This document shows positions 44,223 through 55,541 of a stretch of 64,000 nucleotides of DNA, one piece after another. Below the pieces are notes generated by a model that saw nothing but the letters and a program-made list of their open reading frames with translations, was not told the origin of the DNA and did not search any database. Position numbers and translations under genes: made by a program. This stretch comes from Rhizobium sp. RCAM05350 (GTDB taxonomy: Bacteria > Pseudomonadota > Alphaproteobacteria > Rhizobiales > Rhizobiaceae). Position 1 is the stretch's first letter. Every line of letters begins with the position of its first letter. Where the stretch lies: the NCBI GenBank assembly GCA_024426085.1, contig CP087974.1, positions 4,134,001-4,198,000 of the forward strand, given 5' to 3'.

Positions 44223-47200
44223 TTAATCAAGAAACGGCAGTATTACCAATGTTTTGGGGTCGATATCGTTTCGGGCACAGATATCCTGCGCCAAATCGAA
44301 GTAGCGTTCCGCCTCGTCCATGTCGTTGGCGTCGAGGCTGAGCGTTGCCAGCCCATCGTAGCACGGAAACAGCAATTGCGCCTCTCCAGTGTCGCGAGCG
44401 GCCTCGAGAGCTTCAAGGTAATGGCGCCGGGCGAGATCCGGCTGGCCGTGGCACTGGTAGATCTGTGCGAGTACCAGGAGCGGCACCGGCAGATGGTCCC
44501 GCTGGTCGAGCGCCCGGTCGATCGCCAGTGCCTTGTGAACCGCTGGCATGCCCTCCCGCGCGCAGCGATCGGTGAAGGTGCAGTAGGCGACGGCGATGTT
44601 CGTCAGCAGCCGCGCCTGGAAGCCGAAATCGCCTATCCGTTTGGCCATCTCGTAACCGCGTGCGCAAATCTCGATGGCGAGCGCCGGATCGATGATCGTG
44701 TAGAGCACGCCGAGATTAGTATAGCCGCGACAGGCGGCATTGAGCTGTCCGCAGCGGAGCGCTGCCTCGACGCTTTCGCTCGACCTCGCCGACGGCCTCC
44801 CTTGTCTTTCCGAGCCGTGCGAGCGCCGTTCCCTTGGTATTGAGCGCCTGGGCGATCGCCAGGGTGGCTTCGTTTGCCGTCTCCCCGCCATCCTCTTGCA
44901 GCGCCAACCGCTCAGCGCAGTGCAAGGCGTCGTCAGCCCATTTGATGGCACCGGCATAGTCACCGGTGCGGAAAGCGAGATGACCCTGTTCCTGCAACAG
45001 ATGCGCCTTTTCGATCGGGGCATTCGTGTCCTCCAGCAATGCCGCAGCCTCGGCAAAGCGGCTGCGCGCAGCCTGGCGATTGCCAGTGTCGAAGAGCAGC
45101 CGGCCGAGTTTGCGCGATATCCGCGCCGCCGCAGTGCGATCGCCAGCCTCCTGATATGCCTTGAGGACCATGCCGTAAAATTCCACCGCCCTGTCGCGTT
45201 GGCCGGCCGGCCCGCAAAGATCGGCAATCCGCTCGCATGGCACAAGCCAGGCAGTGTCACGGCGATCGTTGAGCGCGTCGAGCGCCTCGCGATAGAAGCG
45301 GATCGCGTCGTCATTGGCATAGGCCATGCGGGCGCGGTCGCCGGCGGCCATCAGATAGGTGGCCGCTTTCGGTTTATGCATGGAGCGGCCGAAGTGATAG
45401 CCGAGCAAGGCGAGATCTTCCGAGCCGGTCCGGATCCGCACCATATCGCCGTTCGAGAGTTTCGCCGACGAGCCCGTGCAATTCGGTACGTCGCCTCAAG
45501 AGCAGGTTGCCATAGACCAACTCATGGAGCATCGTCTGGCGAAAACCATAGGAGGCTGGCGAAGTCGGGGTCCCGCCGGCCAGCTCCTCGATGATTTCCG
45601 CCTCGCACAGCTGATCCAGATCTGTTTCGATTTCGGCCGCCTCGGGAAAGACGGCTTCGAGTACCGATGTGTCGAAGCGCGTGCCGATGACAGCCGCCGT
45701 CTGGGCGAGCTTGCGCATACGCGGCGGCAGCCGGTCGATTCTTGCCAGCATGATCGCCTGTATGTTGAGCGGAATGTCAGCCGTGGCCGCCTCAGGGGTC
45801 ACCTCCCAGTGTGTGCCGTTTCGCCGCAATCCCCGCTTTCGATCAGGCTGCGCACGATCTCCTCGATAAAGAGCGGGGTTTCCGCCGGCGCGTTCGAGGA
45901 TCTGGTCGCTGAGCTTTGCCGGCAGCCCGTCCGCGCCGAAGAGGGCGGAAAGCAGGCCCTGTCCGTCGGAGGCGGAAAGAGGAGAAAGGCGCAGTGTCGT
46001 CAGGCTGGCCTTGGCAGAATTCAGCCTGTCGGTTTCGAATGCGGGCCGATGGGTGGTGAGCAGCATCAGCCGGTTGCGCTCCAGCCGGTCCATCGCAAAC
46101 CGCAATGCCTCCAGAGAGGCCGTGTCGGCCCAATGCAGGTCTTCGATCAGCAGAATCAGGGGTGCCCGTTCGAGCCGGCGCTCGAGAATGGTGCGGATGG
46201 CATAGAAAATCTGCCGTCGCAGTTGCTCTGGCTCGACATGTTTGAGCACACCGCCGGGATCTCCAAAGCCGAGAATATAGAGGAAAAGCGGGACCAGTCG
46301 TTCGCTGTCCGTGGCCGTCAGCTGTAGCGCACCGAGGCCGGTGGCGAGCCGTTGGCGCGCGTCGTCGGCGGTGTCGTTCCCGTCAATCTCATAGGCGCAA
46401 CGCACGATCGCTGCGAGTGTCCCGTATGACGGCTCGCCGAAGGAGGAGCATGCGGCCTCGCGCACCACAACATCCGCAAAACGGGGCACGTTCCGTAGCC
46501 GGTCAAGGAATTCGTTGACCAGGCGCGTTTTGCCAGCCCCGGCTTCTCCTGTCAGGCGCACGAACTGCGTGACGCCGGCGCAGGCGGCATCGAGGCGACG
46601 CAGCATGCTGGCGAGTTCCGCGTCGCGGCCGACCATCGGCGCGTTGAGCCCGAGTGCGGATAGCCCTGCGGGGGCTGGCGGCTGCCTCGATGCGGCCCGT
46701 CAACCGGTGCACCAGCACTCCTTCGGTCTTGCCGCGCATGGGCAGCGTGCCGAGCGAACTGAAGGAAAAGGCATGCCGGGTGAGGCGATGGGTCACAGGC
46801 CCGACGAGGACGTCGCCCGGCTCCGCCATCGATTGCAGGCGCTGCGCGATGTTCACGGTGTCGCCGGTCACCGAATAGGCCTTGATATCGCCAGCACCCA
46901 GGCCTCCGGCAACCACCGGTCCGGTGTTCACGCCGATATGCAGGATGAGCGGCAGGCTGATGCGGTTGCGCCAGCGTTCTGTGATGCAGGCCACCCGGCG
47001 GGTCATTTTGAGCGCGCTGTGCAAGGCGCGCCCGGGTCGTCTTCATGCGCCTGCGGCGCGCTGAACAGGGCAAGCAGGGCGTCGCCGATGAACTTGTCGA
47101 CATATCCGCCAAACGTCACCACCGCGCCGGTCAGTTCCTCGAACAGCTCATTCTGTAATGTCTGGAGCAATTCCGGATCGAGTTGCTCGCTCAGTGTAGT

Positions 47201-47509
47201 GAAGTTGCAAAGATCGGCGAAGACCACTGTCACAGTGCGCCGGTCGGCATCTGCGGTTTGAACCGCGCCCGCCGGCGCCCGCGAGGGTTCTGCAACGGGG
47301 GCGGTGACAGGTGGTGCTTGGGGCGGGGGCTCTCGCGATTTCTCGGTCCCCGACTGGGCGCCCATGTCCCCGCCGCATTGTGGGCAGAAGGCAAAGACGG
47401 GCAGGCAGAGATAACCGCATTTGGGGCAAGGCCTCGGCTGCTTTGCTCCACAGTTCGGGCAAAAAGCAAATCCGGGCCGGATTTCACAACCGCATTGAAC
47501 GCAGTTCAT
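44223..47509 (-). CDS. Zinc-ribbon, class III adenylate cyclase, AAA-type ATPase and TPR protein, frameshifted
   Basis: About 1095 residues after joining frames. In order: two CxxC zinc ribbons (CVQCGCEI...CPNCG; CPKCGYL...CPQCG); a class III cyclase domain with VVFADLCNFTTLSEQ and YVDKFIGDALLALF (the metal Asp pair and the Lys that favours ATP) and SVTGDTVNIAQRLQSMA (transition-state Asn and Arg); a P-loop ATPase (LTGEAGAGKTRLV, Walker B LILLIEDLHWAD); and TPR-like repeats to the end. The residues for cAMP synthesis are present. Slips lie near 47030, 46680, 45820, 45465 and 44760. The input signal is unknown. Confidence 0.82.
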
Positions 47510-47686
47510 CGCCGCAGGCCTCGGGAGCCGCTGCCAACGGGCTCCCTTGGTGTCGCGGCAGCTCCTATTTCGACAGATAATGGACCCGATCCCAGGGGGT
47601 GGCAAGCGCGAAACCCCACTCGCCATCGTCCGGGAAGCTGTGATCGCCTTACGTGTGTAGATTGAGTAATTGTTCTCGCTTAAGTT

Positions 47687-47701
47687 TTAACTTTTCGTTA
47701 A
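47687..47701. promoter_or_regulatory. Candidate CtrA-binding box upstream of the chemoreceptor
   Basis: TTAA-N7-TTAA at 47687-47701 is the CtrA core motif. Another TTAACC half-site is at 47711-47716, all in an AT-rich patch 190 bases before the chemoreceptor ATG. The same bases form a TTTTAAC-GTTAAAA inverted repeat. A GTCCAGC-GCTGGAC hairpin follows near 47734-47753. These fill most of the 380-base gap between the divergent cyclase and chemoreceptor genes. Confidence 0.5.
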
Positions 47702-47888
47702 AAGAATTTATTAACCACAAATCTCTAATATGCGGTCCAGCAAGACAGCTGGACACACAGCGCCGCATTTCGGCCTGCTGCCATGAAGGCACGCCCGTCC
47801 CGGTTAACCCTGGGATGTCTTGAACACTCATTCATTCAAAAGCGTCGCTGGTGCTCGTTTCCGAGCCCGGCCAGCAAGAGGATTCAAG

Positions 47889-49857
47889 ATGAAACCCGCA
47901 ATGCGTTTTGGTATCGGAATGCGCCTCGGCATCGGCTTTGGCTTTCTCGTCCTGCTCATGCTTCTCCTGACCCAGCAGTCGGTGTCGAAGGTCAACGAGA
48001 TCAACACTGATCTCAGCAAGATCAACGACGTCAACAGCGTCAAGCAGCGTTTTGCAATCAATTTTCGTGGCAGCGTTCATGACCGCGCCATCGCCATCCG
48101 CGACGTGACGATCGTTGAAACACCTGGGGAGCGTCAGGCCGCCGTTGTGCTGATTGCCAAGCTCGCCGAGAGCTACGCGGCCAATGAAGAGAAGATGAAG
48201 GAGATGATCGCTTCGCCGGTCGGCGCGTCCGATCAGGAAAAGACGATTCTCGTGGAAATCGCCGACATCCAGGCGAAAACCAAACCGCTTGTTGTCGAAA
48301 TCATTGCGCTTGAAGGCAAAGGCGACAAGGCTACAGCCAAGAAGATCTTGCTGGAGCAGGCCCGCCTGCAGTTCGTCTCCTGGCTCGGTGCCATCAATAA
48401 ATTCATCGATTACCAGGAAGCGCTCAACAAGTCCGTTGGTGGAGATATCCGCGGTGTGGTCAGTGGCTTCCAGACGATGGCCCTTGGCTCGCTGGCCGGT
48501 GCGGTCGTGCTTGCGGTCATCGCCGCCTTCGTCGCTACCCCGGTCGATCACGCGTCCGATGGCCAAGTTGCAGGATGTGTTGCGCCAGATGGCGGAAGGC
48601 AAGCTGGATGGCGATCAGGCGCTTGATGCCCGTCGCGACCAGATCGGTGGTCTTGCCCGTGCCGTTGGAGCTGTTCATGACGCGGTCAGTTCTGCAAGCT
48701 GCGGTCAGGGCTGAAAGCGACGCGGAGCGGGCTGCTAGCGAGCGCGCCCAGCTGGAAAATGCTGCCCGCCAGCGCGATGCTGAAGCGGCACAAACGAACC
48801 ATGCGGTTGGCCAGCTTGGCCAGGCGCTCGAAGAGATGGCGAACGGCAATCTCGAATTCCGCCTGTCCGAATCCTTCGGTTCTGCTCTCGATGAACTGCG
48901 GGTCAACTTCAACAATTCCGTCGACAAGCTGCATTCGGCCCTGAAGTCGATCGGCGGCAATGCCTTTTCGATCGACGCCGGCGCCAGGGAAATCAGCGGC
49001 GCTGCCAACGATCTGGCACGCCGGACGGAACAGCAGGCGGCTTCCATCGAACAGACGGCCGCGGCGCTCGATGAAATCTCCACAACGGTCAACGACTCGA
49101 CCAAGCGGGCCGAAGAGGCTGGTTCGCTGGTTGCCAAGACCTGCGAAAATGCCGAACGCTCCGGGTGAAGTCGTCAAGCGCCGTCGCCGCAATGGGTCAG
49201 ATCGAAGGCTCCTCGAACGAGATCAACAACATCATCAGCGTCATCGACGACATCGCTTTCCAGACCAACCTTCTGGCATTGAATGCCGGAGTGGAGGCCG
49301 CACGGGCCGGAGAAGCGGGCAAGGGCTTTGCCGTGGTCGCACAGGAAGTGCGCGAACTGGCGCAGCGTTCCGCCAATGCCGCCAAGGAGATCAAGCAGTT
49401 GATCAACAATTCCGGCGAACAGGTACGCTCCGGCGTGACGCTGGTCGGCGAAACCGGCAAGGCGCTGACAGAGATCGTCGCCGAGGTGCAGGAGATCAAC
49501 CGTCACGTCAACTCGATCGTCGGATCCGCCAAGGAACAGTCCGTGGCACTGAAGGAAATCAACGCCGCCGTCAACACCATGGATCACTCGACGCAGCAAA
49601 ATGCCGCGATGGTCGAGGAAACCTCGGCTGCCAGCCAGAAGCTTGCCATGGAAGCAGCGTCGCTGTCCGATCAACTCGCAAAATTCCGCTTCGAGGGCGG
49701 CGGCAATGTCAGGCATGTCCAGACAGCGGGGCCGTCGTCGACGCCCCGGTCGTCACCGGCAGGCGCCATGATCCGCAAGGTGGCCTCGGCCTTTGGCGGC
49801 GGTCGCACTGCGGCAGTCGGATCGGCTCAAGCACCGGGCGACTGGCAGGAGTTCTGA
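47889..49857 (+). CDS. Methyl-accepting chemotaxis protein, frameshifted
   Basis: About 656 residues. An N-terminal transmembrane helix (LGIGFGFLVLLMLLLTQQ), a periplasmic four-helix-bundle sensor (about 35-190) and a second helix (LAGAVVLAVIAAFVATP) are followed by a HAMP region (MAKLQDVLRQMAEGKLDGD). The signalling domain ends in the conserved hairpin tip DDIAFQTNLLALNAGVEAAR with GKGFAVVAQEVRELAQRSA. The C-terminus GDWQEF looks like the tethering pentapeptide for CheR/CheB. Slips lie near 48545, 48685 and 49165. AGAGGA precedes the ATG. The ligand is unknown. Confidence 0.9.
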
Positions 49858-49870
49858 TAACTGAATGCCA

Positions 49871-49910
49871 GTAAAAAGGGCCGCATCTGACAGGGGGCGG
49901 CCCTTTTACG
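49871..49910. terminator. Terminator between the chemoreceptor and the anti-sigma gene
   Basis: GTAAAAAGGGCCGC pairs with GCGGCCCTTTTAC around an unpaired middle, a stem of about 13 bp with A- and T-rich flanks, suited to both convergent genes. Confidence 0.85.
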
Positions 49911-49926
49911 TGAGTGGTGTCAGCCT

Positions 49927-50760
49927 TCAGATCGCGGTCGAGACGGCGGTGGCGAGCTGGTGGAGATTGGCATCGGCCGAAGGGCCGACGACAACATAGG
50001 ACGCACCGTCCTTCTGCCAGGAAATCATCGCGATATCGTCGCGCATGCTTTCGGTCATCTTTCCGTCCGTGGTGCCGGGCTTGCTCTTCAGAAAACAGAT
50101 TGCGAAGACGTCGCCATCTTCGTTCTTGTACATCAGCTGTGCCACCGGCTTGCCGGCAGCGACCAGCAGGCGGGCGCCTTCGAAGGTCAGGCCGTTGGCG
50201 CTGAGGTTCGGCAGCGAGAAATTGACGCCGACGCTGGAAGTCAGCCAGCTCTCGATCTTGCCATCGCCGGAGGCCGGAACTTCCACCAGATGTTCCGCCG
50301 TTTGGCGGGAATAGATGCGGTGATAATCGGCGATGTCGTCGAGCCATGTGCGAGCGGCCGCCATATTCATTGGCTGCGCACCGTCATTACCGGTCTTGCC
50401 GATAATGAATCCGGTCGAGCCGCCTATCAGCAGCAATGCGACCGACGCAGCAAGCGCCCGTGGCCAGAGGCGCAGCCTAGCCCGGCGTGGTGCTGTGGTG
50501 ACGACACGTTCGGCCTTGGGATTGACACCCTGTCCCTGCTTGATCCGTCGTACCAGCGACAAGGGGACAGGATCGTGCAGAAACTCCTCGAACGCCTTGT
50601 TGCCGAAGGAACTCCCCGCCTGCAGCATCTCAAGCATCCGCCGGGCCTCGTCATCGCGCGCCACCAGCTGTTCCAGTTCCTTGCGTTCCGCTTCATCCAC
50701 TTCGCCGTCCATATAGGCCGACAGGCGAACGTCGAGCGGGAGCCCCTTCGTGTTTTGCAA
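49927..50760 (-). CDS. Membrane anti-sigma factor
   Basis: 277 residues. The N-terminal cytoplasmic part (LPLDVRLSAYMDGEVDEAER) is typical of anti-sigma domains, but without a Cys/His zinc motif. One transmembrane helix (WPRALAASVALLLIGGSTGFII) follows, then a periplasmic domain of about 150 residues (MNMAAARTWLDDIADYHRIYS). A TTG start at 50760 is used because AGGAGG lies about ten bases upstream, inside the end of the sigma gene. It sequesters the ECF factor encoded just before it; the releasing signal is unknown. Confidence 0.85.
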   Translation of the reverse strand: MQNTKGLPLDVRLSAYMDGEVDEAERKELEQLVARDDEARRMLEMLQAGSSFGNKAFEEFLHDPVPLSLVRRIKQGQGVNPKAERVVTTAPRRARLRLWPRALAASVALLLIGGSTGFIIGKTGNDGAQPMNMAAARTWLDDIADYHRIYSRQTAEHLVEVPASGDGKIESWLTSSVGVNFSLPNLSANGLTFEGARLLVAAGKPVAQLMYKNEDGDVFAICFLKSKPGTTDGKMTESMRDDIAMISWQKDGASYVVVGPSADANLHQLATAVSTAI

Positions 50761-50763
50761 CGT

Positions 50764-51281
50764 TCAGGCCCTCCTTTCCGTCGTCTCTGTAATCATTGCG
50801 GCCAGACGCATGCGTGCGGTCGAAAGCCTGCTCATCACCGTGCCGATCGGTATCTTCAAAATGTCGGCGGCTTCTGCGGTAGCTGTGTCCTTCGACATTC
50901 ACCAGCAAGAAAACGCTCGCCAGCCCTTCCGGCATGGAGAGGATCATTTTCTGCAGCTGATTGGCGTAAACGGCCTTTTCGCCGGAGGCCTCGATCGAAA
51001 GTTCATCCTGCTCGGAGGCATCGACGGTGCCGCTAGTGCGGACCTTGCGTTTCCTGATTTCGTCGATCCACAGGTTGCGTGTCATTGCGTATATCCAGCT
51101 TTCGAGCCGGCCTTCACCGTTCCAGAGGTGATTGCGGGTGATCGCCCGCTCTGCAGACCTCCTGGACCAGATCATCGGCATCGGCGGCGTTCCGCGTCAG
51201 TGTCATCATGAAACGGCGCAACTTGGGCAGCACACTGACCAGGTCCCGTCTGAATTCGTTCGAGTCTGCCGCTGGACGCAT
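50764..51281 (-). CDS. ECF-family RNA polymerase sigma factor, frameshifted
   Basis: About 172 residues. Region 2 is in LPKLRRFMMTLTRNAADADD with LVQEV and RLESWIYAMTRNLWIDEIRKRK. Region 4 is in LASVFLLVNVEGHSYREAAD, then ILKIPIGTVMSRLSTARMRL. Slips near 51150 and 50870 move it between frames. GGAAGAG precedes the ATG at 51281. It stops three bases before the TTG of the anti-sigma gene, so the two are coupled. Target promoters are unknown. Confidence 0.85.
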
Positions 51282-51479
51282 TGCTCTTCCAAAGAAAACG
51301 TTCCGGATCGACAGTTTATTCGTCCGGGTCAAAATACACGCCGATTGATATGAAACATTTGACCCGTGGTCTGCAAGTCGGCAGCGTATTGGAAGGGCAT
51401 ATTTTGCCACTTCGGGGACATTTCTCAACGTCAAATGTGAGGCCGGGCAATGCGTTAGCGCAGCCCGGCCCGATTGTTG

Positions 51480-52032
51480 TCAATAGTGGCGGACACCGCC
51501 GAGAGATCCGAGCAGGGCGCGGTAGGCCCAGCTGTTTTCGCCGCCACGGTCGCGGATCTCGATCAGCTGTGCTTTTGCTTCCTCGACCTTGCCCTGTTCT
51601 GAGAAGCGCCTGGCCCATGTAGGACCGGGCAAGGATATAGTTTTCATCGGCCTGCAGAGCACGCTTGTAGAAGCTCATGCCCAGCTCCATGCGTCCGGCC
51701 TTGCGGTTGGAGTAACCGCGATAGTTGAGGATGCGGGCGCTGTTCTGGTCTTTGACGGCATCGAGGACCTTGAGCGAATTTTCGTACTGGCCGGCATAGG
51801 CGAGTTCGCGGGCCGCCTTGAACAGGATATCGTCGTCAAGCCCGCTTTTCTTGGCGTCGGCGCATTCTTTCTTGGCCTTGTCCCAGACTTTTCCATCCTT
51901 GCATTCTGTGGATGTCTTGGTCTTTTCCGGCGGACTGGTCGTGTCCTCGCCAGCAGCCCAGGCCGCTTGGCCGAACGCGAAGAAAGAGGCGGCTGAGAAC
52001 AAGGTAATCATTGCGGTTTTGCTACGGATCAT
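51480..52032 (-). CDS. Exported TPR-repeat protein, frameshifted near its end
   Basis: About 184 residues. The signal peptide (MITLFSAASFFAFGQAAWA) is followed by a short CKDGKVWDKAKKEC segment with two Cys, then TPR-like repeats (LAYAGQYENSLKVLDAVKDQ; GMSFYKRALQADENYILARS). A slip near 51600 moves the end to EQGKVEEAKAQLIEIRDRGG. The ATG at 52032 has GGGAG eight bases upstream. Such proteins act in protein-protein contacts in the periplasm; the partner is unknown. It lies upstream of the ECF sigma gene on the same strand. Confidence 0.75.
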
Positions 52033-52197
52033 GGTCATCTCCCTGGCTAAAAACTGATGCCGGCAAGCCGGATTTCGCGTCACATCGTTTAATGCCGGCG
52101 CTCCTTCTTACGGTCAGTCCCATATGACGGATGACGAGCGCCGATTATTTCCGGAGCATAGCGCTTTTTGATCCGGTGGCGAGTAACGATGGGGCGA

Positions 52198-53102
52198 TTA
52201 GAGGCGCGTAGTTTCGACCAGAGTTACCGAGCGGCTGTCCATTGTCAGTTCGAACCGCTCGCGGATCACGTTCCAGTGTCCCGGGCTGCCCGAAATCGAA
52301 AACAGGTTGAATCCGGCGGGGGGCTTCTTGCCGCCACGGCCTTGCGACGCCGATGCGATGCCGACGACAGGGACAGGTTTGACCTGGCCTTTAAGCGAAT
52401 AGACCGTGTTCAGGTGCGTATGTCCATGCAGCACCAGTTCTGCGCCTGCCGGCGGTAATCGTCGCAGCAAACCGGCGGATACCGAGCATACGCTTGTGCA
52501 GGGACGTCGCCCCCCGGATCGGCGGATGATGGATCATCACCACGCGGAACAGGCCGGCTTCGCCCGCTGCACGCAACAAATTGACGGTCTCTTGGGCCTG
52601 ACGGCTGCCGAAATAACCGCTGGCTGCAAAGGGAGGCGTGGCGACCGCAGTCGAGCAGCCGATCAGTGCGACAGGGCCGCGCACGCGCAGATACGGGTAG
52701 CAGTGGAAGCCCTCGTTCCATTCGGCCGGCCCGCGCTCACTGCGCATGTAGGGATACCAGGCCTTGGTGGTTTTCTCATAGGCACCCGGCACATAGGCAT
52801 CGTGATTGCCGGGCACGATCGAGATATTTTCCGGTTTTCCCGCTTCCTTCAGCCACTCGGTCATGATCTCGATTTCGCGCTGACGAAGCGAGGTTGACCA
52901 GATCGCCGGTGATCGCCAGATGATCGGGATCGATACGCTCGATCTCGTCCATCAACAGGTTCAGCGTATCGCCGACGAGGTGATTGCGCCGGTTGCGATG
53001 CCAGTTGACGAAGCCGGTAATGCGTTTCGAAGCCAGTTCATGATACGAGAGATCGGGCAGGGGGCCGAGATGAATGTCGGAAATATGGGCGAGTTTGAAC
53101 AT
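52198..53102 (-). CDS. Calcineurin-like metallophosphoesterase, frameshifted
   Basis: About 301 residues with the five metallophosphoesterase blocks in order: AHISDIHLG, AITGDLVN, IVPGNHDAYV, VVMIHHPPI and LVLHGHTHLN. The set coordinates two metal ions. CpdA-like cAMP phosphodiesterases and lipid or nucleotide phosphatases share it, so the substrate is open. An adenylate cyclase gene lies about 5 kb away but there is no direct link. Slips lie near 52880 and 52470. Confidence 0.82.
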
Positions 53103-53191
53103 CCTTCGTACCTAGCGCATATTCCCGAAAAGGGGAATCATCCGAGAGGCTTTATCCTCGGCATGACAATGACGAAAGGAACCGGATCGGC

Positions 53192-53682
53192 ATGAGCGAA
53201 GCGCCGCCGGAAATGCGCAGCTGGAGAGCACGGCTGGTTACGCGTGTGGTTCACAGCTATTTTGCGATCGCGCGCGGCATGACCATCGGCGTGCGCGCCG
53301 CCTGTTTCTGATGCCGAAGGCCGGGTTTTCCTCATCAGGCATTCCTATGTGCCCGGTTGGCATATGCCGGGTGGTGGACTGGAGCGGCGCGAGACGGCTT
53401 TCCAGGCACTCGTCAAGGAACTGCGCGAAGAGGGAAATCTGGAAATGAGCGGCACTCCAGAGCTTTTCCACGTCTACTTCAACCGGCAGACCAGCAAGCG
53501 CGACCATGTGATCTTCTATCGCTGCCTGCAATGTCCGGCAGGTTTCGCTGAAGAAGCCGGACTTCGAAATCGTCGAGAGCGGCTTCTTTGCGCTGAATGC
53601 CCTGCCGGCGGAGACGACGCCTGCGACACGCCGGCGTCTGGCGGAACTGTCAGGAAGCGTTCCGCCGGCCGAATTCTGGTAG
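53192..53682 (+). CDS. NUDIX hydrolase, frameshifted
   Basis: About 163 residues. An N-terminal extension (SWRARLVTRVVHSYFAIARG) precedes the Nudix fold. The Nudix box is GGGLERRETAFQALVKELRE with EEG following, close to GX5EX7REUXEEXGU except for Lys at the Arg position. Slips near 53305 and 53535 shift the frames. The true C-terminus is SLKKPDFEIVESGFFALNAL and ends EFW. It would hydrolyse a nucleoside-diphosphate-linked compound. Its stop abuts that of the convergent gene with no gap. Confidence 0.8.
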
Positions 53683-54668
53683 TCAGGCGGCCAATTTCTC
53701 GCGGCCATGTAGCGCATCAAGGGCAAGGACAGGTCCGATGGGCACGACGCCGGTCGGATTGATCATCGTGTGGCTGCGGTAGTAATGCTCCTTGATGTGG
53801 CGCATGTTGACCGTCTCGGCGACGCCTGCCACCTGATAGAGATCCTGCAGATAACCCTGCAGGTTCGGATAATCGGCGATGCGGCGGATGTTGCACTTGA
53901 AATGACCGACATAGACCGGATCGAAGCGCACCAGCGTGGTGAACAGCCGCCAGTCAGCCTCGGTGATCCGTTCGCCGGTCAGGTAACGGCGGGTCGACAG
54001 ACGCTTTTCCAGTTCGTCCAGCACCTCGAACAGCACCGTGACGCTTTCCTCATAGGCGTCCTGTGCCGTGGCAAAACCGGCCTTGTAGACGCCGTTGTTG
54101 ACTGAGCCGTAGATATGTTCGTTGAGGGCGTCGATTTCCGATCGCAGGTCTTGCGGATAGAAATCCTCGTTCTGAACCGGTCAACCCGTCAAAGGCCGAG
54201 TTGAACATGCGGATGATTTCCGAGGATTCGTTGGACACCATCTTGTTCTGCTTCTTGTCCCAGAGCACCGGTACGGTGACGCGGCCGGAATAATGCGGAT
54301 CGGCCTTCACGTAGACCTGCCAGAGCGCCTTTGAGCCTGAACAGGTGATCGACGGTGCCGCCGATCTCGTTCTTGAACTCCCAGCCCTTCGACAGCATCA
54401 GCGGATCGACGATCGACACGGTGATCAGGTTTTCGAGTTTCTTCAGCTTGCGGAAGATCAGCGTGCGGTGCGCCCATGGGCAGGCGAGCGAAACGTAGAG
54501 GTGGTAGCGATCCGCCTCGGCCTTGAAGCCGCCTTCGCCGGATGGGCCGGCCGAACCGTCGGCGGTGATCCAGTTGCGGAACTGCGATGCCGCCCGCTTG
54601 AAATGTCCCTTGGTTTCCTTGGTGTCGTACCAGACGTCCTGCCAGACGCCATCAACCAGCATGCCCAT
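53683..54668 (-). CDS. Glutathionyl-hydroquinone reductase (Xi-class GST), frameshifted
   Basis: About 328 residues, the YqjG/PcpF/ECM4 length. GMLVDGVWQDVWYDTKETKG is the family start. The catalytic Cys is in SLACPWAHR. TVPVLWDKKQNKMVSNESSE is the glutathione site, and GERITEADWRLFTTLVRFD lies in the C-terminal helical domain. It reduces glutathionyl-hydroquinones. Slips near 54330 and 54185 split it. AGGAG lies eight bases before the ATG at 54668. Confidence 0.87.
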
Positions 54669-54943
54669 CGTCAATCTCCTGCGGCAGGAGCGCCGCTTGT
54701 CTGTGAATTCGTGTTCCTTAGATAACGCAACCAATCGGCGCATATAGTCCGCAAAAGCTGAACAGTGCGTTTTAGGCTTTGACGCGGCGCATTTTTCTGC
54801 TATCCGGCCATGCAGAATTTTTCTGAACACGGATCAAAATTGATGTTTTTCCCGGGAAGCCCACGACGACGCTGATGCTGCAAACGCCCATGAGGGCGAC
54901 GTCATCATATTTTTGTCTCGTATGCCCGGTTTCCCTGATGTTC

Positions 54944-55443
54944 ATGAAAAAGCACGATCTCGTCTATCTCACCGAAGACGCTTCCCACGACGCAGCCATC
55001 GAAATCATCAATGAAGAAGCTTTCGGCCCTGGCCGGTTTGTGCTGCCGCTGCCCGTATCCGCGAGCAGGGGCCGCACGATCTGTCGCTATCCTTCGTCTG
55101 TGCCGACGATGGCGAGACGATTGCTTCCGTCCGGATGACGCCGGTGGTCGCCGGTTTGATCAAGGGCCATCTGCTCGGCCCGCTCGCCGTTCGCCCCTCG
55201 CACAAGAACCGCGGCATCGGGCGCGAACTGGTGCGCATTGCGGTTGAGGCGGCGCGGCGCAAGGGATCGGAATGCGTCATCCTCGTCGGCGATCCGCCTT
55301 ATTACCAGCCGCTCGGCTTCGAGAAGGTCGCCTATGGCGCATTGACCTTTCCCGGACCGGTCGATTTCAATCGCGTTCTGGTCGTGCCGATGATTGAGGA
55401 CGTTCATGCCGGCCTGAAGGGCGACATCCATTGGCGGGCGTGA
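54944..55443 (+). CDS. GNAT-family N-acetyltransferase, frameshifted
   Basis: About 166 residues. The start MKKHDLVYLTEDASHDAAIE (an ATG at 54938 is also possible) is followed, after a slip near 55040, by LSLSFVCADDGETIASVRMT. The acetyl-CoA motif A follows: LGPLAVRPSHKNRGIGRELV, and YQPLGFEKV comes near the end. It transfers an acetyl group from acetyl-CoA to an unknown amine. The 270 bases before it hold no gene that I can support. Confidence 0.8.
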
Positions 55444-55541
55444 TGGCGGGGCAAGGGATTATCGGCGGATAAACGCAGTCGGCCTCCCAATTCCGCCACA
55501 GTGACTGCGAATATCCCGGCCATCGCAACCGGGATTTTTAC

